This document shows, piece after piece, positions 12,666 through 27,500 of a DNA stretch of 64,000 nt. This DNA is from Petrosia ficiformis (lineage: Eukaryota > Porifera > Demospongiae > Haplosclerida > Petrosiidae). Where the stretch lies: contig OX345651.1 in assembly GCA_947044365.1 (NCBI GenBank), positions 350,001-414,000 on the forward strand, written 5' to 3'. Numbering within the stretch: the stretch's first letter is position 1; each line of letters starts with the position of its first letter. A program made the translations under genes and the position numbers. The notes beneath the pieces were generated by a model. That model searched no databases and had not been told where the DNA came from. It worked only from the letters and a program-made list of their open reading frames with translations.

Positions 12666-13325
12666 ATACATACATACACACATGCATACATATACGTATA
12701 TACATATGTAGATACATACATACCTACATATATGAATACACATACATACATACGTACATACATACATACATACATACATACATACGTACGTACGTACATA
12801 CATACACACATGCATACATACATATATACATGTACTCATATGTACATACATACATACATACATACATATTCATACATACATAATATATATGTACATAATT
12901 ATACAGTATTACACACACACACACATACATACATACATACATATATACATACATACATACGTACATACATACATACATACATACATACATGTATATACAT
13001 ACATACATACATATATACATATATACATGCATGCATGCATATATACATACATACGTATATACCGGTACACATGTATGCATACATGTATATATGACTGTAT
13101 ATATATTTATGTATGTACGTATCTGCTTACTTACATGTGTAGTACATACTTGAGTAGATACGTACATATGTATGTATGTATATGTATGTGTGTCAGTATG
13201 TATGTACATAAATATATATGTGTATGAAACTCTGTATGTATATGTATGTAAGTATGTACATATATATGCACGTATATATGTGTGTTTATGTATTTGCATA
13301 TGTGTATATGTAAATACTTACACAC
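12666..13325. repeat. CATA/TATG microsatellite
   Basis: Tetranucleotide runs continue to the AT-rich junction that precedes array copy 1. Confidence 0.88.
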
Positions 13326-13540
13326 TTATTCAGGTACATACTATTGTTTTAGCTTGAAAATAATGAGTTAACTACAGTATATACATATGTATATGTATTT
13401 TAATAATAAGAGTTAACTATTAATTATTATACATATACAAATTCTAATTCATTTTATTTAAAAGCTTTAAAAGACAATTTTGTTGTTGTTTATTTCTCTT
13501 ATTTTCATAAAGAGATGATAAATTCATAAAACATCAACAA

Positions 13541-14353
13541 AGAGTATCGTGTTCAAGAGATGAAAGCAAGTCTACAACTGTATCACCTGATATGACATGT
13601 TGGATCCCACCAAAAGGTATAATATGTACATATAATATGTGTGTTAGAAAAGAGATTGTGTGTTTACCAAAAAAGTAAAAAGGGGTGTATTTGGTGGTGT
13701 GATGTTATTATCAAGTGACTTGTTTATTAACTGTGAGTATAGCCTAATATACCTCACAAGATGTTATCATGTGATAAACACATCATTATAATGATATTCA
13801 TTACATGTTGTGTGTGTTATGATAATATTTGTAATACTACAGGTTCATCACAGTCCAGTGTTTCTCGTCTCACTACAGGTATTAATACACATGTAACTTC
13901 ATCCTCTCATCTAATCAAATCATTACATGTATTAATACACAAGATAACATTTTTGTTTCATATTTCTAGATTGTTCTCCACATGATATATTCAAGAGACA
14001 CATGTCTGAAGTGTTGGGTGTGATATCAGACACAGAGAGATTAGCTAATGATCTCTCATCAGTTAATTTAATATCATATCAAGTTAAAGATGATGTCATT
14101 ACTACACCCATCTCTCGTTATCAAAAAGCCAGCAAACTATTAAATGAGATCGAGAGATCACTCAGAGTTCGAGTCTTAAATAATCGAGGAATATTGATAG
14201 CATATTGTGAGGTATTAAAGAAACAGAAGAACTCAGCTTTGACAAGAATAGCAGAAAATATGTTGAAGGAATTAAGTGAGTTAGTAATTAAATATATCAA
14301 TGGGTGTGTTAATTGTTACCATGGAAATGTATGGAGATTATTTGGATCATATG

Positions 14354-14391
<38 letters not shown>

Positions 14392-14436
14392 CTAGTTCAA
14401 GATGACAATCAGAACGATATGAGCAAAACACTATAG
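13541..14436 (+). pseudogene. Array copy 1: 3' cassette of the ROCO-death-fold gene
   Basis: It has the same structure as copy 0: exon 3 tail 13541-13616 (GT donor intact), micro-exon 13843-13878, death-fold exon 13970-14275, last exon 14396-14436. It lacks about 40 bp of the first intron found in copies 0, 2 and 3. The frame is intact. The upstream junction (about 13490-13541) joins promoter-like sequence directly to the exon 3 tail, so the ankyrin and GTPase exons were lost in a deletion. Confidence 0.75.
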
Positions 14437-14563
14437 TGTTATCATAAAATGTATTTCTCTTATAATAAACAGATTCTGCCTCATAGAATATTCATAGTTT
14501 TCACTTATAAACTATTCATTTATCAGAAGAAATGGTTCATAAATTAATTATTGATAATCACAA

Positions 14564-14669
14564 AAGACCACTGTATGTTGTTGTATAAGAGGACATTGTA
14601 GAGTTCCTAATACAGTAAACAGATCATATGTAACTAGAAATGACATCAAAGGAAAGAAAAGACCAACTG
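14564..14669 (+). pseudogene. Decayed copy of MRPS35 exon 1 (copy 1)
   Basis: Same 106-nt orphan exon as at 1063-1168, with the same lost start codon and intact donor. The shared mutation shows that copies 0-3 descend from one decayed ancestor. Confidence 0.8.
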
Positions 14670-14884
14670 GTATGTGTATAAAGAGGGGTTGGGTCTCTGG
14701 ATGGCTCCAGTATGGGTCTGGAACTAAGGACAGTGTGTATTGGTTTGGGACTGTGAGGATGTATGGGTTGTTTAAACAATGTATTTTAAAATAACTCCGG
14801 TCCTAATCAAGAAGCAATTAGATACATTAAAAGCTGGATCGATAAATAGATCAAGTTAGAGGGATATCCCCTAACTGTATTAAA

Positions 14885-15870
14885 CCTGACACACATATAC
14901 ACATACATACATACATACATACATACATGCATACATGCATACATACATACATACATACATACGTACATACATACATACATACATGCATGCATGCATACAT
15001 ACATACATACATTACATACATGCATGCATGCATACATACATACATACATACATACATACATACATACATACATACGTACATGCATACATGCATACATACA
15101 TATATACATACATACATACATACATACATGCATACATACATGTACATGCATACATACATACACACACACACATACATTACATACATACATACATGCATGC
15201 ATGCATGCATACATACATACATACATACATACATACATACATACATACATACATACATACATACATACATACATACATACATACATACATACATGCATAC
15301 ATGCATACATACATACATACATACATACATACATACGTACATACATACATACATATAATTATACATACATACATACATACATATGTACATACATACATAC
15401 ATACACACATACATACATACATGCATACATGTATACATACATACATACATACATACATACACACATACATGCATACATACATACATACATACATACATGC
15501 ACATATACATGCATACATACACACATACATACATACATATATACATACATACATACATACATACATACATACATACATACATGCATACATGCATACATAC
15601 ATACATACATACATACATACGTACATACATACATACATATAATTATACATACATACATACATACATATGTACATACATACATACATACACACAGACATAC
15701 ATACATGCATACATGTATACATACATACATACATACATACATACACACATACATGCATACATACATACATACATACATACACACATACATGCATACATAC
15801 ACACATACATACATACATATATACATACATACATACATACATACACATACATACATACGTACATATGTAC
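14885..15870. repeat. CATA microsatellite block of copy 1
   Basis: About 1 kb of ACAT repeat with an internal duplication: a block containing ATAATTATAC recurs near 15356 and 15650. Practically identical to the block at 17430-18415. Confidence 0.95.
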
Positions 15871-16044
15871 ATGTATGTATATATATACATATGTATATGT
15901 ATTTTAATAATAAGAGTTAACTATTAATTATTATACATATACAAATTCTAATTCATTTTATTTAAAAGCTTTAAAAGACAATTTTGTTGTTGTTTATTTC
16001 TCTTATTTTCATAAAGAGATGATAAATTCATAAAACATCAACAA

Positions 16045-16897
16045 AGAGTATCGTGTTCAAGAGATGAAAGCAAGTCTACAACTGTATCACCTGATATGAC
16101 ATGTTGGATCCCACCAAAAGATATAATATGTACATATAATATGTGTGTTAGAAAAGAGATTGTGTGTTTACCAAAGAAGTAAAAAGGGGTGTATTTGGTG
16201 GTGTGATGTTATTATCAAGTGACTTGTTTATTAACTGTGAGTCTGTGATATTAATGAATAATAATATATAATGATATTCATAGCCTAATATACCTCACAA
16301 GATGTTATCATGTGATAAACACATCATTATAATGATATTCATTACATGTTGTGTGTGTTATGATAATATTTGTAATACTACAGGTTCATCACAGTCCAGT
16401 GTTTCTTGTCTCACTACAGGTATTAATACACATGTAACTTCATCCTCTCATATAACCTCATCTAATCAAATCGTATTAATACACAAGATAACATTTTTTT
16501 TTCATATTTCTAGATTGTTCTCCACATGATATATTCAAGAGACACATGTCTGAAGTGTTGGGTGTGATATCAGACACAGAGAGATTAGCTAATGATCTCT
16601 CATCGGTTAATTTAATATCATATCAAGTTAAAGATGATGTCATTACTACACCCATCTCTCGTTATCAAAAAGCCAGCAAACTATTAAATGAGATCGAGAG
16701 ATTACTCAGAGTTCGAGTCTTAAATAATCGAGGAATATTGATAGCATATTGTGAGGTATTAAAGAAACAGAAGAACTCAGCTTTGACAAGAATAGCAGAA
16801 AATATGTTGAAGGAATTAAGTGAGTTAGTAATTAAATATATCAATGGGTGTGTTAATTGTTACCATGGAAATGTATGGAGATTATTTGGATCATATG

Positions 16898-16935
<38 letters not shown>

Positions 16936-16980
16936 CTAGTTCAAGATGACAATCAGAACGATATGAGCAAAACACTATAG
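16045..16980 (+). pseudogene. Array copy 2: 3' cassette of the ROCO-death-fold gene
   Basis: Exon 3 tail 16045-16120, micro-exon 16384-16419, death-fold exon 16514-16819, last exon 16940-16980. The donor after the exon 3 tail has changed from GTATAA to ATATAA, so the tail cannot splice out, but acceptors and donors of the later exons are intact. The unit repeats with a 2544-bp period in copy 3. Confidence 0.75.
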
Positions 16981-17107
16981 TGTTATCATAAGATGTATTT
17001 CTCTTATAATAAACAGATTCTGCCTCATAGAATATTCATAGTTTTCACTTATAAACTATTCATTTATCAGAAGAAATGGTTCATAAATTAATTATTGATA
17101 ATCACAA

Positions 17108-17213
17108 AAGACCACTGTATGTTGTTGTATAAGAGGACATTGTAGAGTTCCTAATACAGTAAACAGATCATATGTAACTAGAAATGACATCAAAGGAAAG
17201 AAAAGACCAACTG
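17108..17213 (+). pseudogene. Decayed copy of MRPS35 exon 1 (copy 2)
   Basis: Same as the other array copies: 106 nt, start codon lost, GTATGT donor kept. Confidence 0.8.
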
Positions 17214-17429
17214 GTATGTGTATAAAGAGGGGTTGGGTCTCTGGATGGCTCCAGTATGGGTCTGGAACTAAGGACAGTGTGTATTGGTTTGGGACTGTGA
17301 GGATGTATGGGTTGTTTAAACAATGTATTTTAAAATAACTCCGGTCCTAATCAAGAAGCAATTAGATACATTAAAAGCTGGATCGATAAATAGATCAAGT
17401 TAGAGGGATATCCCCTAACTGTATTAAAC

Positions 17430-18415
17430 CTGACACACATATACACATACATACATACATACATACATACATGCATACATGCATACATACATACATACAT
17501 ACATACGTACATACATACATACATACATGCATGCATGCATACATACATACATACATTACATACATGCATGCATGCATACATACATACATACATACATACA
17601 TACATACATACATACATACGTACATGCATACATGCATACATACATATATACATACATACATACATACATACATGCATACATACATGTACATGCATACATA
17701 CATACACACACACACATACATTACATACATACATACATGCATGCATGCATGCATACATACATACATACATACATACATACATACATACATACATACATAC
17801 ATACATACATACATACATACATACATACATACATACATGCATACATGCATACATACATACATACATACATACATACATACGTACATACATACATACATAT
17901 AATTATACATACATACATACATACATATGTACATACATACATACATACACACATACATACATACATGCATACATGTATACATACATACATACATACATAC
18001 ATACACACATACATGCATACATACATACATACATACATACATGCACATATACATGCATACATACACACATACATACATACATATATACATACATACATAC
18101 ATACATACATACATACATACATACATGCATACATGCATACATACATACATACATACATACATACGTACATACATACATACATATAATTATACATACATAC
18201 ATACATACATATGTACATACATACATACATACACACAGACATACATACATGCATACATGTATACATACATACATACATACATACATACACACATACATGC
18301 ATACATACATACATACATACATACACACATACATGCATACATACACACATACATACATACATATATACATACATACATACATACATACACATACATACAT
18401 ACGTACATATGTACA
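17430..18415. repeat. CATA microsatellite block of copy 2
   Basis: Practically identical to the copy 1 block, including the internally duplicated segment. Confidence 0.95.
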
Positions 18416-18588
18416 TGTATGTATATATATACATATGTATATGTATTTTAATAATAAGAGTTAACTATTAATTATTATACATATACAAATTCTAATTCAT
18501 TTTATTTAAAAGCTTTAAAAGACAATTTTGTTGTTGTTTATTTCTCTTATTTTCATAAAGAGATGATAAATTCATAAAACATCAACAA

Positions 18589-19441
18589 AGAGTATCGTGT
18601 TCAAGAGATGAAAGCAAGTCTACAACTGTATCACCTGATATGACATGTTGGATCCCACCAAAAGATATAATATGTACATATAATATGTGTGTTAGAAAAG
18701 AGATTGTGTGTTTACCAAAGAAGTAAAAAGGGGTGTATTTGGTGGTGTGATGTTATTATCAAGTGACTTGTTTATTAACTGTGAGTCTGTGATATTAATG
18801 AATAATAATATATAATGATATTCATAGCCTAATATACCTCACAAGATGTTATCATGTGATAAACACATCATTATAATGATATTCATTACATGTTGTGTGT
18901 GTTATGATAATATTTGTAATACTACAGGTTCATCACAGTCCAGTGTTTCTTGTCTCACTACAGGTATTAATACACATGTAACTTCATCCTCTCATATAAC
19001 CTCATCTAATCAAATCGTATTAATACACAAGATAACATTTTTGTTTCATATTTCTAGATTGTTCTCCACATGATATATTCAAGAGACACATGTCTGAAGT
19101 GTTGGGTGTGATATCAGACACAGAGAGATTAGCTAATGATCTCTCATCGGTTAATTTAATATCATATCAAGTTAAAGATGATGTCATTACTACACCCATC
19201 TCTCGTTATCAAAAAGCCAGCAAACTATTAAATGAGATCGAGAGATTACTCAGAGTTCGAGTCTTAAATAATCGAGGAATATTGATAGCATATTGTGAGG
19301 TATTAAAGAAACAGAAGAACTCAGCTTTGACAAGAATAGCAGAAAATATGTTGAAGGAATTAAGTGAGTTAGTAATTAAATATATCAATGGGTGTGTTAA
19401 TTGTTACCATGGAAATGTATGGAGATTATTTGGATCATATG

Positions 19442-19479
<38 letters not shown>

Positions 19480-19524
19480 CTAGTTCAAGATGACAATCAG
19501 AACGATATGAGCAAAACACTATAG
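18589..19524 (+). pseudogene. Array copy 3: 3' cassette of the ROCO-death-fold gene
   Basis: Exon 3 tail 18589-18664 with the same GT-to-AT donor change as copy 2, micro-exon 18928-18963, death-fold exon 19058-19363, last exon 19484-19524. Its coding part matches copy 2, but its microsatellite block matches copy 0, so copy 3 plus gene B parallels copy 0 plus gene A. Confidence 0.75.
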
Positions 19525-19651
19525 TGTTATCATAAGATGTATTTCTCTTATAATAAACAGATTCTGCCTCATAGAATATTCATAGTTTTCACTTATAAAC
19601 TATTCATTTATCAGAAGAAATGGTTCATAAATTAATTATTGATAATCACAA

Positions 19652-19757
19652 AAGACCACTGTATGTTGTTGTATAAGAGGACATTGTAGAGTTCCTAATA
19701 CAGTAAACAGATCATATGTAACTAGAAATGACATCAAAGGAAAGAAAAGACCAACTG
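19652..19757 (+). pseudogene. Decayed copy of MRPS35 exon 1 (copy 3)
   Basis: Same as the other array copies: 106 nt, start codon lost, donor kept. Confidence 0.8.
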
Positions 19758-19976
19758 GTATGTGTATAAAGAGGGGTTGGGTCTCTGGATGGCTCCAGTA
19801 TGGGTCTGGAACTAAGGACAGTGTGTATTGGTTTGGGACTGTGAGGATGTATGGGTTGTTTAAACAATGTATTTTAAAATAACTCCGGTCCTAATCAAGA
19901 AGCAATTAGATACATTAAAAGCTGGATCGATAAATAGATCAAGTTAGAGGGATATCCCCTAACTGTATTAAACCTG

Positions 19977-20992
19977 ACACACATATACACATACATACAT
20001 ACATACATACATACATGCATACATGCATACATACATACATACATACATACGTACATACATACATACATACATGCATGCATGCATACATACATACATACAT
20101 TACATACATGCATGCATGCATACATACATACATACATACATACATACATACATACATGCATGCATGCATACATACATACATACATACATACATACATACG
20201 TACGTACGTACATGCATACATGCATACATACATATATACATACATACATACATACATACATGCATACATACATGTACATGCATACATATATACACACACA
20301 CACATACATTACATACATACATACATGCATGCATGCATACATACATACATACATGCATACATGCATACATACATACATACATACATACGTACATACATAC
20401 ATACATACATGCATGCATGCATACATACATACATACATTACATACATGCATGCATGCATACATACATACATACATACATACATACATACATACATGCATG
20501 CATACATACATACATACATACATACATACATACATACATACGTACATGCATACATGCATACATACATGTATACATACATACATACATACATACATGCATA
20601 CATACATGTACATGCATACATACATACACACACACACATACATTACATACATACATACATGCATGCATGCATACATACATACATACATTACATACATGCA
20701 TGCATGCATACATACATACATACATACATACATACATACATACATACATGCATGCATACATACATACATAAATAATACATATATACATACATACATACGT
20801 ACATACATACATACGTACATACATACATACATACATACATACATACATACGTACATACATACATACATACATACACACATACATACATACATACATACAT
20901 ACATATGTATATATATGCATGTATATATATGCATGTGTTTGTATATGTATATATATGCATGTGTTTGTATATTTTCGTATGTGTATACATAC
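19977..20992. repeat. CATA microsatellite block of copy 3
   Basis: About 1 kb of ACAT repeat. It ends in the same TATATATGCATG-rich tail as copy 0 and leads into the 5' flank of gene B. Confidence 0.95.
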
Positions 20993-21536
20993 ATACATTG
21001 TACTTATTCAAGTCTGTACTATTGTTTTAGCTAATGAATGCTTTTAGTTAGCTATAGCAATACTAGTACATACATATATAATGTATTTTAATACTAATTA
21101 ATTAATTATACATAATTGTACAAATTGAATATATATATAATATTAAAAGCTTTAAAAAACAATTTTGTTGTTGTTTATTTCTCTTATTTTCATAAAGAGA
21201 TGATAAATTGTCTTAAAATATTATCATTATGATATTGTAACTATTAATTATTATTATAATCTTCATAAAACATTAGTTTACTATGTTGTTTACAATTATT
21301 TTGTTGTTGTTTATTTATCTTACTTGTTTACGTTTATTAATTAACTAATTAATTATTGATTAATTAACAAGAAGTATTATAAATGTATTCATATTAGTTT
21401 ATTAACTGTTTAATTTTAATAAGTTATTAATTATGAATATTATTAATTTTAGAGGTTATATAAACTAGTGTATTATTTATTATCAAGTTATATTGTTACT
21501 AGATAGTGCGTGAGTCTTTGTGTGTAGATATTTGTA

Positions 21537-24500
21537 ATGGAGGATAGGTGTTATGATGCTTTTGATAGAGGTGATAAAGAAGAGGCCCTTCGTCTCTTGA
21601 AGGTTGTGAAAGACCCGAGAGAGGTGAAGGGCAGTAGCGGCTGGACTCTACTACACTTTGCAGCTGCTAGAGGATGGACAGATATTGTTGAATTACTGAT
21701 AACGAAATATAACTGTAATGTGAATAGTGTAAATGATTATTATAATATGACTCCAGTATACGAGGCTAGTATCTATGGACAGTTAAATGTAATTAAGTAT
21801 TTGTACAACACTGGAAAATGTGATTTATTTATTAAGACTAAATGGGGTGAGACTCCATTGGATATAGCACGTCAATATGGACATCATGAGGTAGTTGAAT
21901 ACCTAAATAATATACTAGTGACCACATCAACATTAACTTGTAAGTGAATTTATGTGTCAACGTATGTCCTGTGTCTGTCTGTACGTACATATATTCTAAA
22001 TAAAGCACACCCCTTTGTTGCGGGGATTTTTATTTAGTGTCTGTTTGTCATTGTGTTAGTGTTGTGAAATTGTTTGTGTTAGTATATACATGTATATACA
22101 TAGTACAATTAATATATATAATAACAAGATATAATTATAGAGAAACATTGTCTCTATGATTGCTTTTTGGTGTCCAGCATTCAGTACTGAATCATGGCTG
22201 ACTTTTTCATGCCTGAAAACAACAGCCTATCATAGATATTATTATAATTATCTATTCTTCTCACTTTTTAAAGGATCTTGTAGGACTTTAGCAATATATT
22301 TGAGACAGAACAGCTATTAGTTCCAGCAGTTGGTAAGCTACAGCAGCTTTCTTCCTGCTGGTGTCTAGCGCGCGTTCTATTTGAGCCCCGCCCATTAATT
22401 GACCGCGCGCGCCCCTCGCATCGCGCAAACTAGCGAAAAAGGGTGCAAAGTAACCAAATTTCAAATTGCATTTCTCTTTATATATAATTTATGTACTGTA
22501 GACATCATCAGCTTGATGCTGGTGTATTGGTTTTGCATGCAACTTATGCTATGACCACTCAAATTTCAATAAATTTAATTGCAATGAAAATGGGATACAG
22601 AAGACTATAGGGGGTACTTTAAAAGTTTAAATGCTCTTCCTACATAAACTATAATGATCTGTGGACCAATAGTTGCACAACAGCTAGCCAAGGTATTTTA
22701 CTAGTTAAAAAACTAAAAAAAGATGAAATTATGATATTATCTGGTTTCTGTGAATTTTGTGCAATACTGGAATAAAACATTTTGTTACTTTTGACCACTT
22801 TTCATTTGCTCGGTCACAATTATAAATGAATGCACTAAAGTGCAGAACCCTCGCTAGCTATTGCTAAAACAGCATGGCTTTAGAACAACTTTGCCTAAGT
22901 AACCTATTGCAACAGCCAGAAACACACCATTCATATCAACACTAAGAAGTCAGTACTACATCATGAAATGCAAATTATGGGGATAGCATGGCGCCATCAG
23001 ATCTCTTGAAAACTAGCGAATTTCTGGACAAAACTTCACAAATAGCTGTATAAACACTCGTTAGGACGACAGACAAAATCCAAGAAACAAAGCTTCAAAG
23101 AGACAAAAGTTAGTGTTTCAGTGTTTCCTGCTGACATCAGCAAAAACGATAAAATTTCAAGATGGCGACAGATCGACGAGTATTTACACGGCTGTATCTT
23201 TTCCATCAAAGAGTTTTCTTACAAATCGCTTGAATCTCGCAGTAGACCTAGTGTGCTCTTTCCTTTGCAGTGACCAAGAATCTGCATAAGTAAGCCGTTG
23301 CAAAGATTAGTGGGAACACACACACACACAACCGAATACTATAACCCTCCGCCTACGTGCTTGGGTTAATAATATAATTATACATTAAACCCTGTGGAAA
23401 GCAATCATAGGGATGACCCTACAGGCTATAAAATGTACGTCAGTCGACTCAGTTGTTTGTGTGTATGTATGTACATTCATTCTGACAAAGCCATTCACCC
23501 TCATTACAGGGGTTATTATTTGTGGTTCTGATAGTCAGATTGTTTGTGTGAGTATATGTTATTATACTTGTACAACATAGTAGTATTTCTGATACATTGA
23601 TTAATTAGTGTTTGTTACATGTGTGTATGTACGTTCGTATGAGGCCATGCCCCCTCATCATTAGTCACAAATACCAACACATTTTTATTATACTACTCTG
23701 TATAATACATTATATATACAAAGTAATGGAATTTTTAGTTGGTTACAGGAGTTTCTATTTTCCTCAATGTTTTCCTGTTAGGTATATATTTACAAATACT
23801 AGTTTCATTTGATCCTGATCTATATTGACTAGTATATAAAGTACATGTCATAACAAAGCATAGTAACAAAAACAATATTAATACAATGTATATAGCATAG
23901 TAGTATAGGTACAACCTGTGGTATATTATTATCATTCCCATTCTAACATCTGTGAAAACAACAGATGTTACTTACTCATTTCATAGTAATTAGTATGTAC
24001 ATGAATTTGTACTTATAATAACAAATAACATATCTGTTGTACTCCACAGATATTTGATAGGTTAGCACAGTTACTATGGGATTTACATTTGAAGTACATT
24101 GTCCATTCTTTATTACATCATGTACCTTAGTTACATTAACAATACACATTATTACTAGAATGTATGCACCTTATATACTTGTAAACATTACCTACCAAGA
24201 AAAGAAATTATTATTGGTCTCAGGAGGATATTATAAATATTGTCTGATGTAACCAAATGAGGGTTAAAATAACCTATTAATTTATACAGTGTATGTATTC
24301 ATAAACAATATCGTAGTAGAACACATACTCTACCCTCTTGGTTGAGGGGTGTGGTTTTTTTGAATGTATATGTATGTATGTATGTACATTAAGAAATCTA
24401 TACCATATTCATTCTTTTATTACTGGTACTGTCACTGGGTTCAGTGTATGACATATATGACATAGTTAATGTAGTTATACTTGTATATGATTTATGTACA

Positions 24501-27500
24501 TATAATTTATACACAAGTGATATAATGTATTATATGATATCACATGTTTTGATTTACAGTGGCAATGAAAGAAGGAGGTGGGAAAATGAAACCATGTAAT
24601 ACTATACTACATGGGCCTCCTGGGGTTGGTAAATCTAGTTTGAAAAGAGTAATTCTAGGACGATCACCCCTTCCGAAGGAGAAACAGAATGCTACACATA
24701 TTGTTGAAACAGCTGCCCGTGCAGTAAGTACCGATCGTTTGACATCTAAAGGAAGAAAAATATTAGCAGAAGTCGATAACAGCGAAATGATAAAAATGTT
24801 AGCAAAGAAAGCCGAGAGTCTTCGTCAAACCAGTCAGTCACCACAAGACAAACCTTCCAATGACTCCACCCACCAACATATACCTGTAAGTGTTATATGT
24901 AACTATGTACATACATCATGTGTATTGTAAATATTGGTATATAGTAAATGTTTGAAAGAACTGCTAAAATACTGATAACTATACCTGTCCATAGTTTTAT
25001 ATAACTAAATTTCCTGTTATATACATGTATGTACCTTGTTTTGTATATAAATGTATATGTGACCGAACTTGTAATAAGGGACCTTCTCCTGCAAAATAAT
25101 TTTGATCAACTGCTTACCTTTAATTACTCATTATTCAGTCATTTTGTACATCAGGAAGACAACACAATTTAGTATCTAATAAAAATGATAGTGTAACGAG
25201 TAATTGAAGGTAGGTATGTCATTCTGTGGGACATAGTCCAAATTTGGTCACATATATTTATTAAGTCTACTTTCACACTTCATTACTATGTGTAATTAAT
25301 GAGAGTTTATAATGATTTTCACAGGAACCACAACACAAAATATTTGCATTGAAGAATTTCTTCAAGAAAAAATTCACACCCCAGCGTATACCTAGTCCAC
25401 CCCAGCCTATACCTAGTCCACCTCAGCCTATACCTCCTCTAACGAGTTCAGAAGCTATAAAGTCTATCAGAGAGCAGATGGGTAAACAAGTGGAACCATC
25501 GTCAGAGATATTTGATGTCGATTGGATGTACTTGATTGATTCTGGAGGTCAGCCACAGTTTCTAGACGTACTTCCTCTTCTGTATCGTAACGAATCTCTT
25601 CACATAGTAGTGACACGACTCGACGAAGAGCTTGATGATAGGCCAGAATTTCGTTACATTGTTAAAGGTACAAATGTAGCATCTCCTGGTAATTTGAGAC
25701 TTTCAAATCGAGAGTTTATAGAAAGGGCTTGTCAAATCGCAGAAGCACAGGCAATGTCTGGAAAGTTTGTCCCCAAGGTGATGGTAATTGGCACACACAA
25801 AGATAAGCTGGGAATCGATGGTGAAGCAAGGCTTAAAGAGATCAACAAAGAGCTGATGAAGTTACATCAAAAATATAATCGTGTCCTCATTCGTAAGTCT
25901 AAAGATGAGGTAATTTTTGCCATGAACGCTATGGCTCCAGTTGGAGAGGAACGCCAACAATACACTGAAGAGCTTCAGGCATGTATTCTGAAAGCTGCAG
26001 AGGAAACTGGATATGAGATCAACGTACCTTTGAAGTGGCTTGCATTCCATCTTGATTTAGACAAAATGGAGGGTGTGGTTCACATATCAGAATGCTATAA
26101 GACCGGAGAAATACTCGGAATGGGAAAGAGTGATGTCAAAGAAGCTCTGAAGTATTTCAACAAAGTTGGGTTACTTCTTTACTTCCCAGACGATGTTCCT
26201 GACCTGATATTCACTAAAATGGATGCACTCATTGACAGATTATCCAGGTTAATCACAGCCTCGTTTATTACTCCAGATAGTTGTGTCACAGCACCGTATG
26301 ACAGATTGAGAGAGAAAGGATTGTTTAACAAGTCATTTTTGCCCACCATATTTGAGGATCTTTACGAGAGCAAAGAAAAATTCTCTGACGATGATTTCCT
26401 GAAGCTACTGGAGTGTCTCAAGATCTCTGTTCATGTCGGAGATAATGACTACTTTCTTCCTAGTGCATTGTCGCTTGAGCCTTCTGTTGATGATTCCCCA
26501 TTTCCAATGAGCTGTGTTCCTCTTGTATACTCATGGGATGAACAGATTCTACCTCATGGTTTCTTTCTTACGTTAGTCGTGGAGTTGTTACGACAGAAAG
26601 AAAGCAATGATGACCTTCACTTTGAATTAAGAAAGGATGTTATCCAGTGCCGCCACGAGATTCAATTAATTGTAGCTAAAAGAAGAATTCCAGGTGTTGT
26701 GAAACTGGGAGACAGAAAGAGATGGGTGGAGGTTTGCTACTCTGGTGATATGAGGTATTGTCGTCAGCTTCAGGAGGTCACAAGTGCCGCTATCGAAAAT
26801 GTCCTGAGGGTGTTCAAACACACAGGATTAAGATCTCCAACGATTGGTTTCCTTTGTAAGCTCTGTGATACTAATGATCACTATGGTATCCTCTCATTTG
26901 ATCAACGTGTGGTGTCGTGTTCAAGAAACGAAAGTAAGGATGGTGAAGTAAAACCTGACATGTTATGTTGGATAAAGAGACGTGGTTAGTGAATGGGAAA
27001 TATTGTGTTGCTTGTATGTCATACTAAATACTGTGTACATGAAAAAGGGGGTGTATCTGGTGGTATGATGTTATAATGATATTCATAGCCTAATGTACCT
27101 CACAAGATGTTATCATGTGATAAACACATCATTATAATGATATTCATTACATATTGTGTGTGTTATGATAATATTTCTAATACTACAGGTTCATCACAGT
27201 ACAGTGTTTCTCATCTCACTACAGGTATTAATACACATGTAACTTCATCCTCTCATATAACCTCATCTAATCAAATCATTACATGTATTAATACACAAGA
27301 TTAATATTATAATATCTTTTGTTTCATATTTCTAGATTGCTCTCCACATGATATATTCAAGAGACACATGTCTGAAATGTTGGGTGTGATATCAGACACA
27401 GAGAGATTAGCTAATGATCTCTCATTAGTGGATTTAATATCATATCAAGTTAAAGATGACGTCATTACTACACCCATCTCTCGTTATCAAAAAGCCAGTA

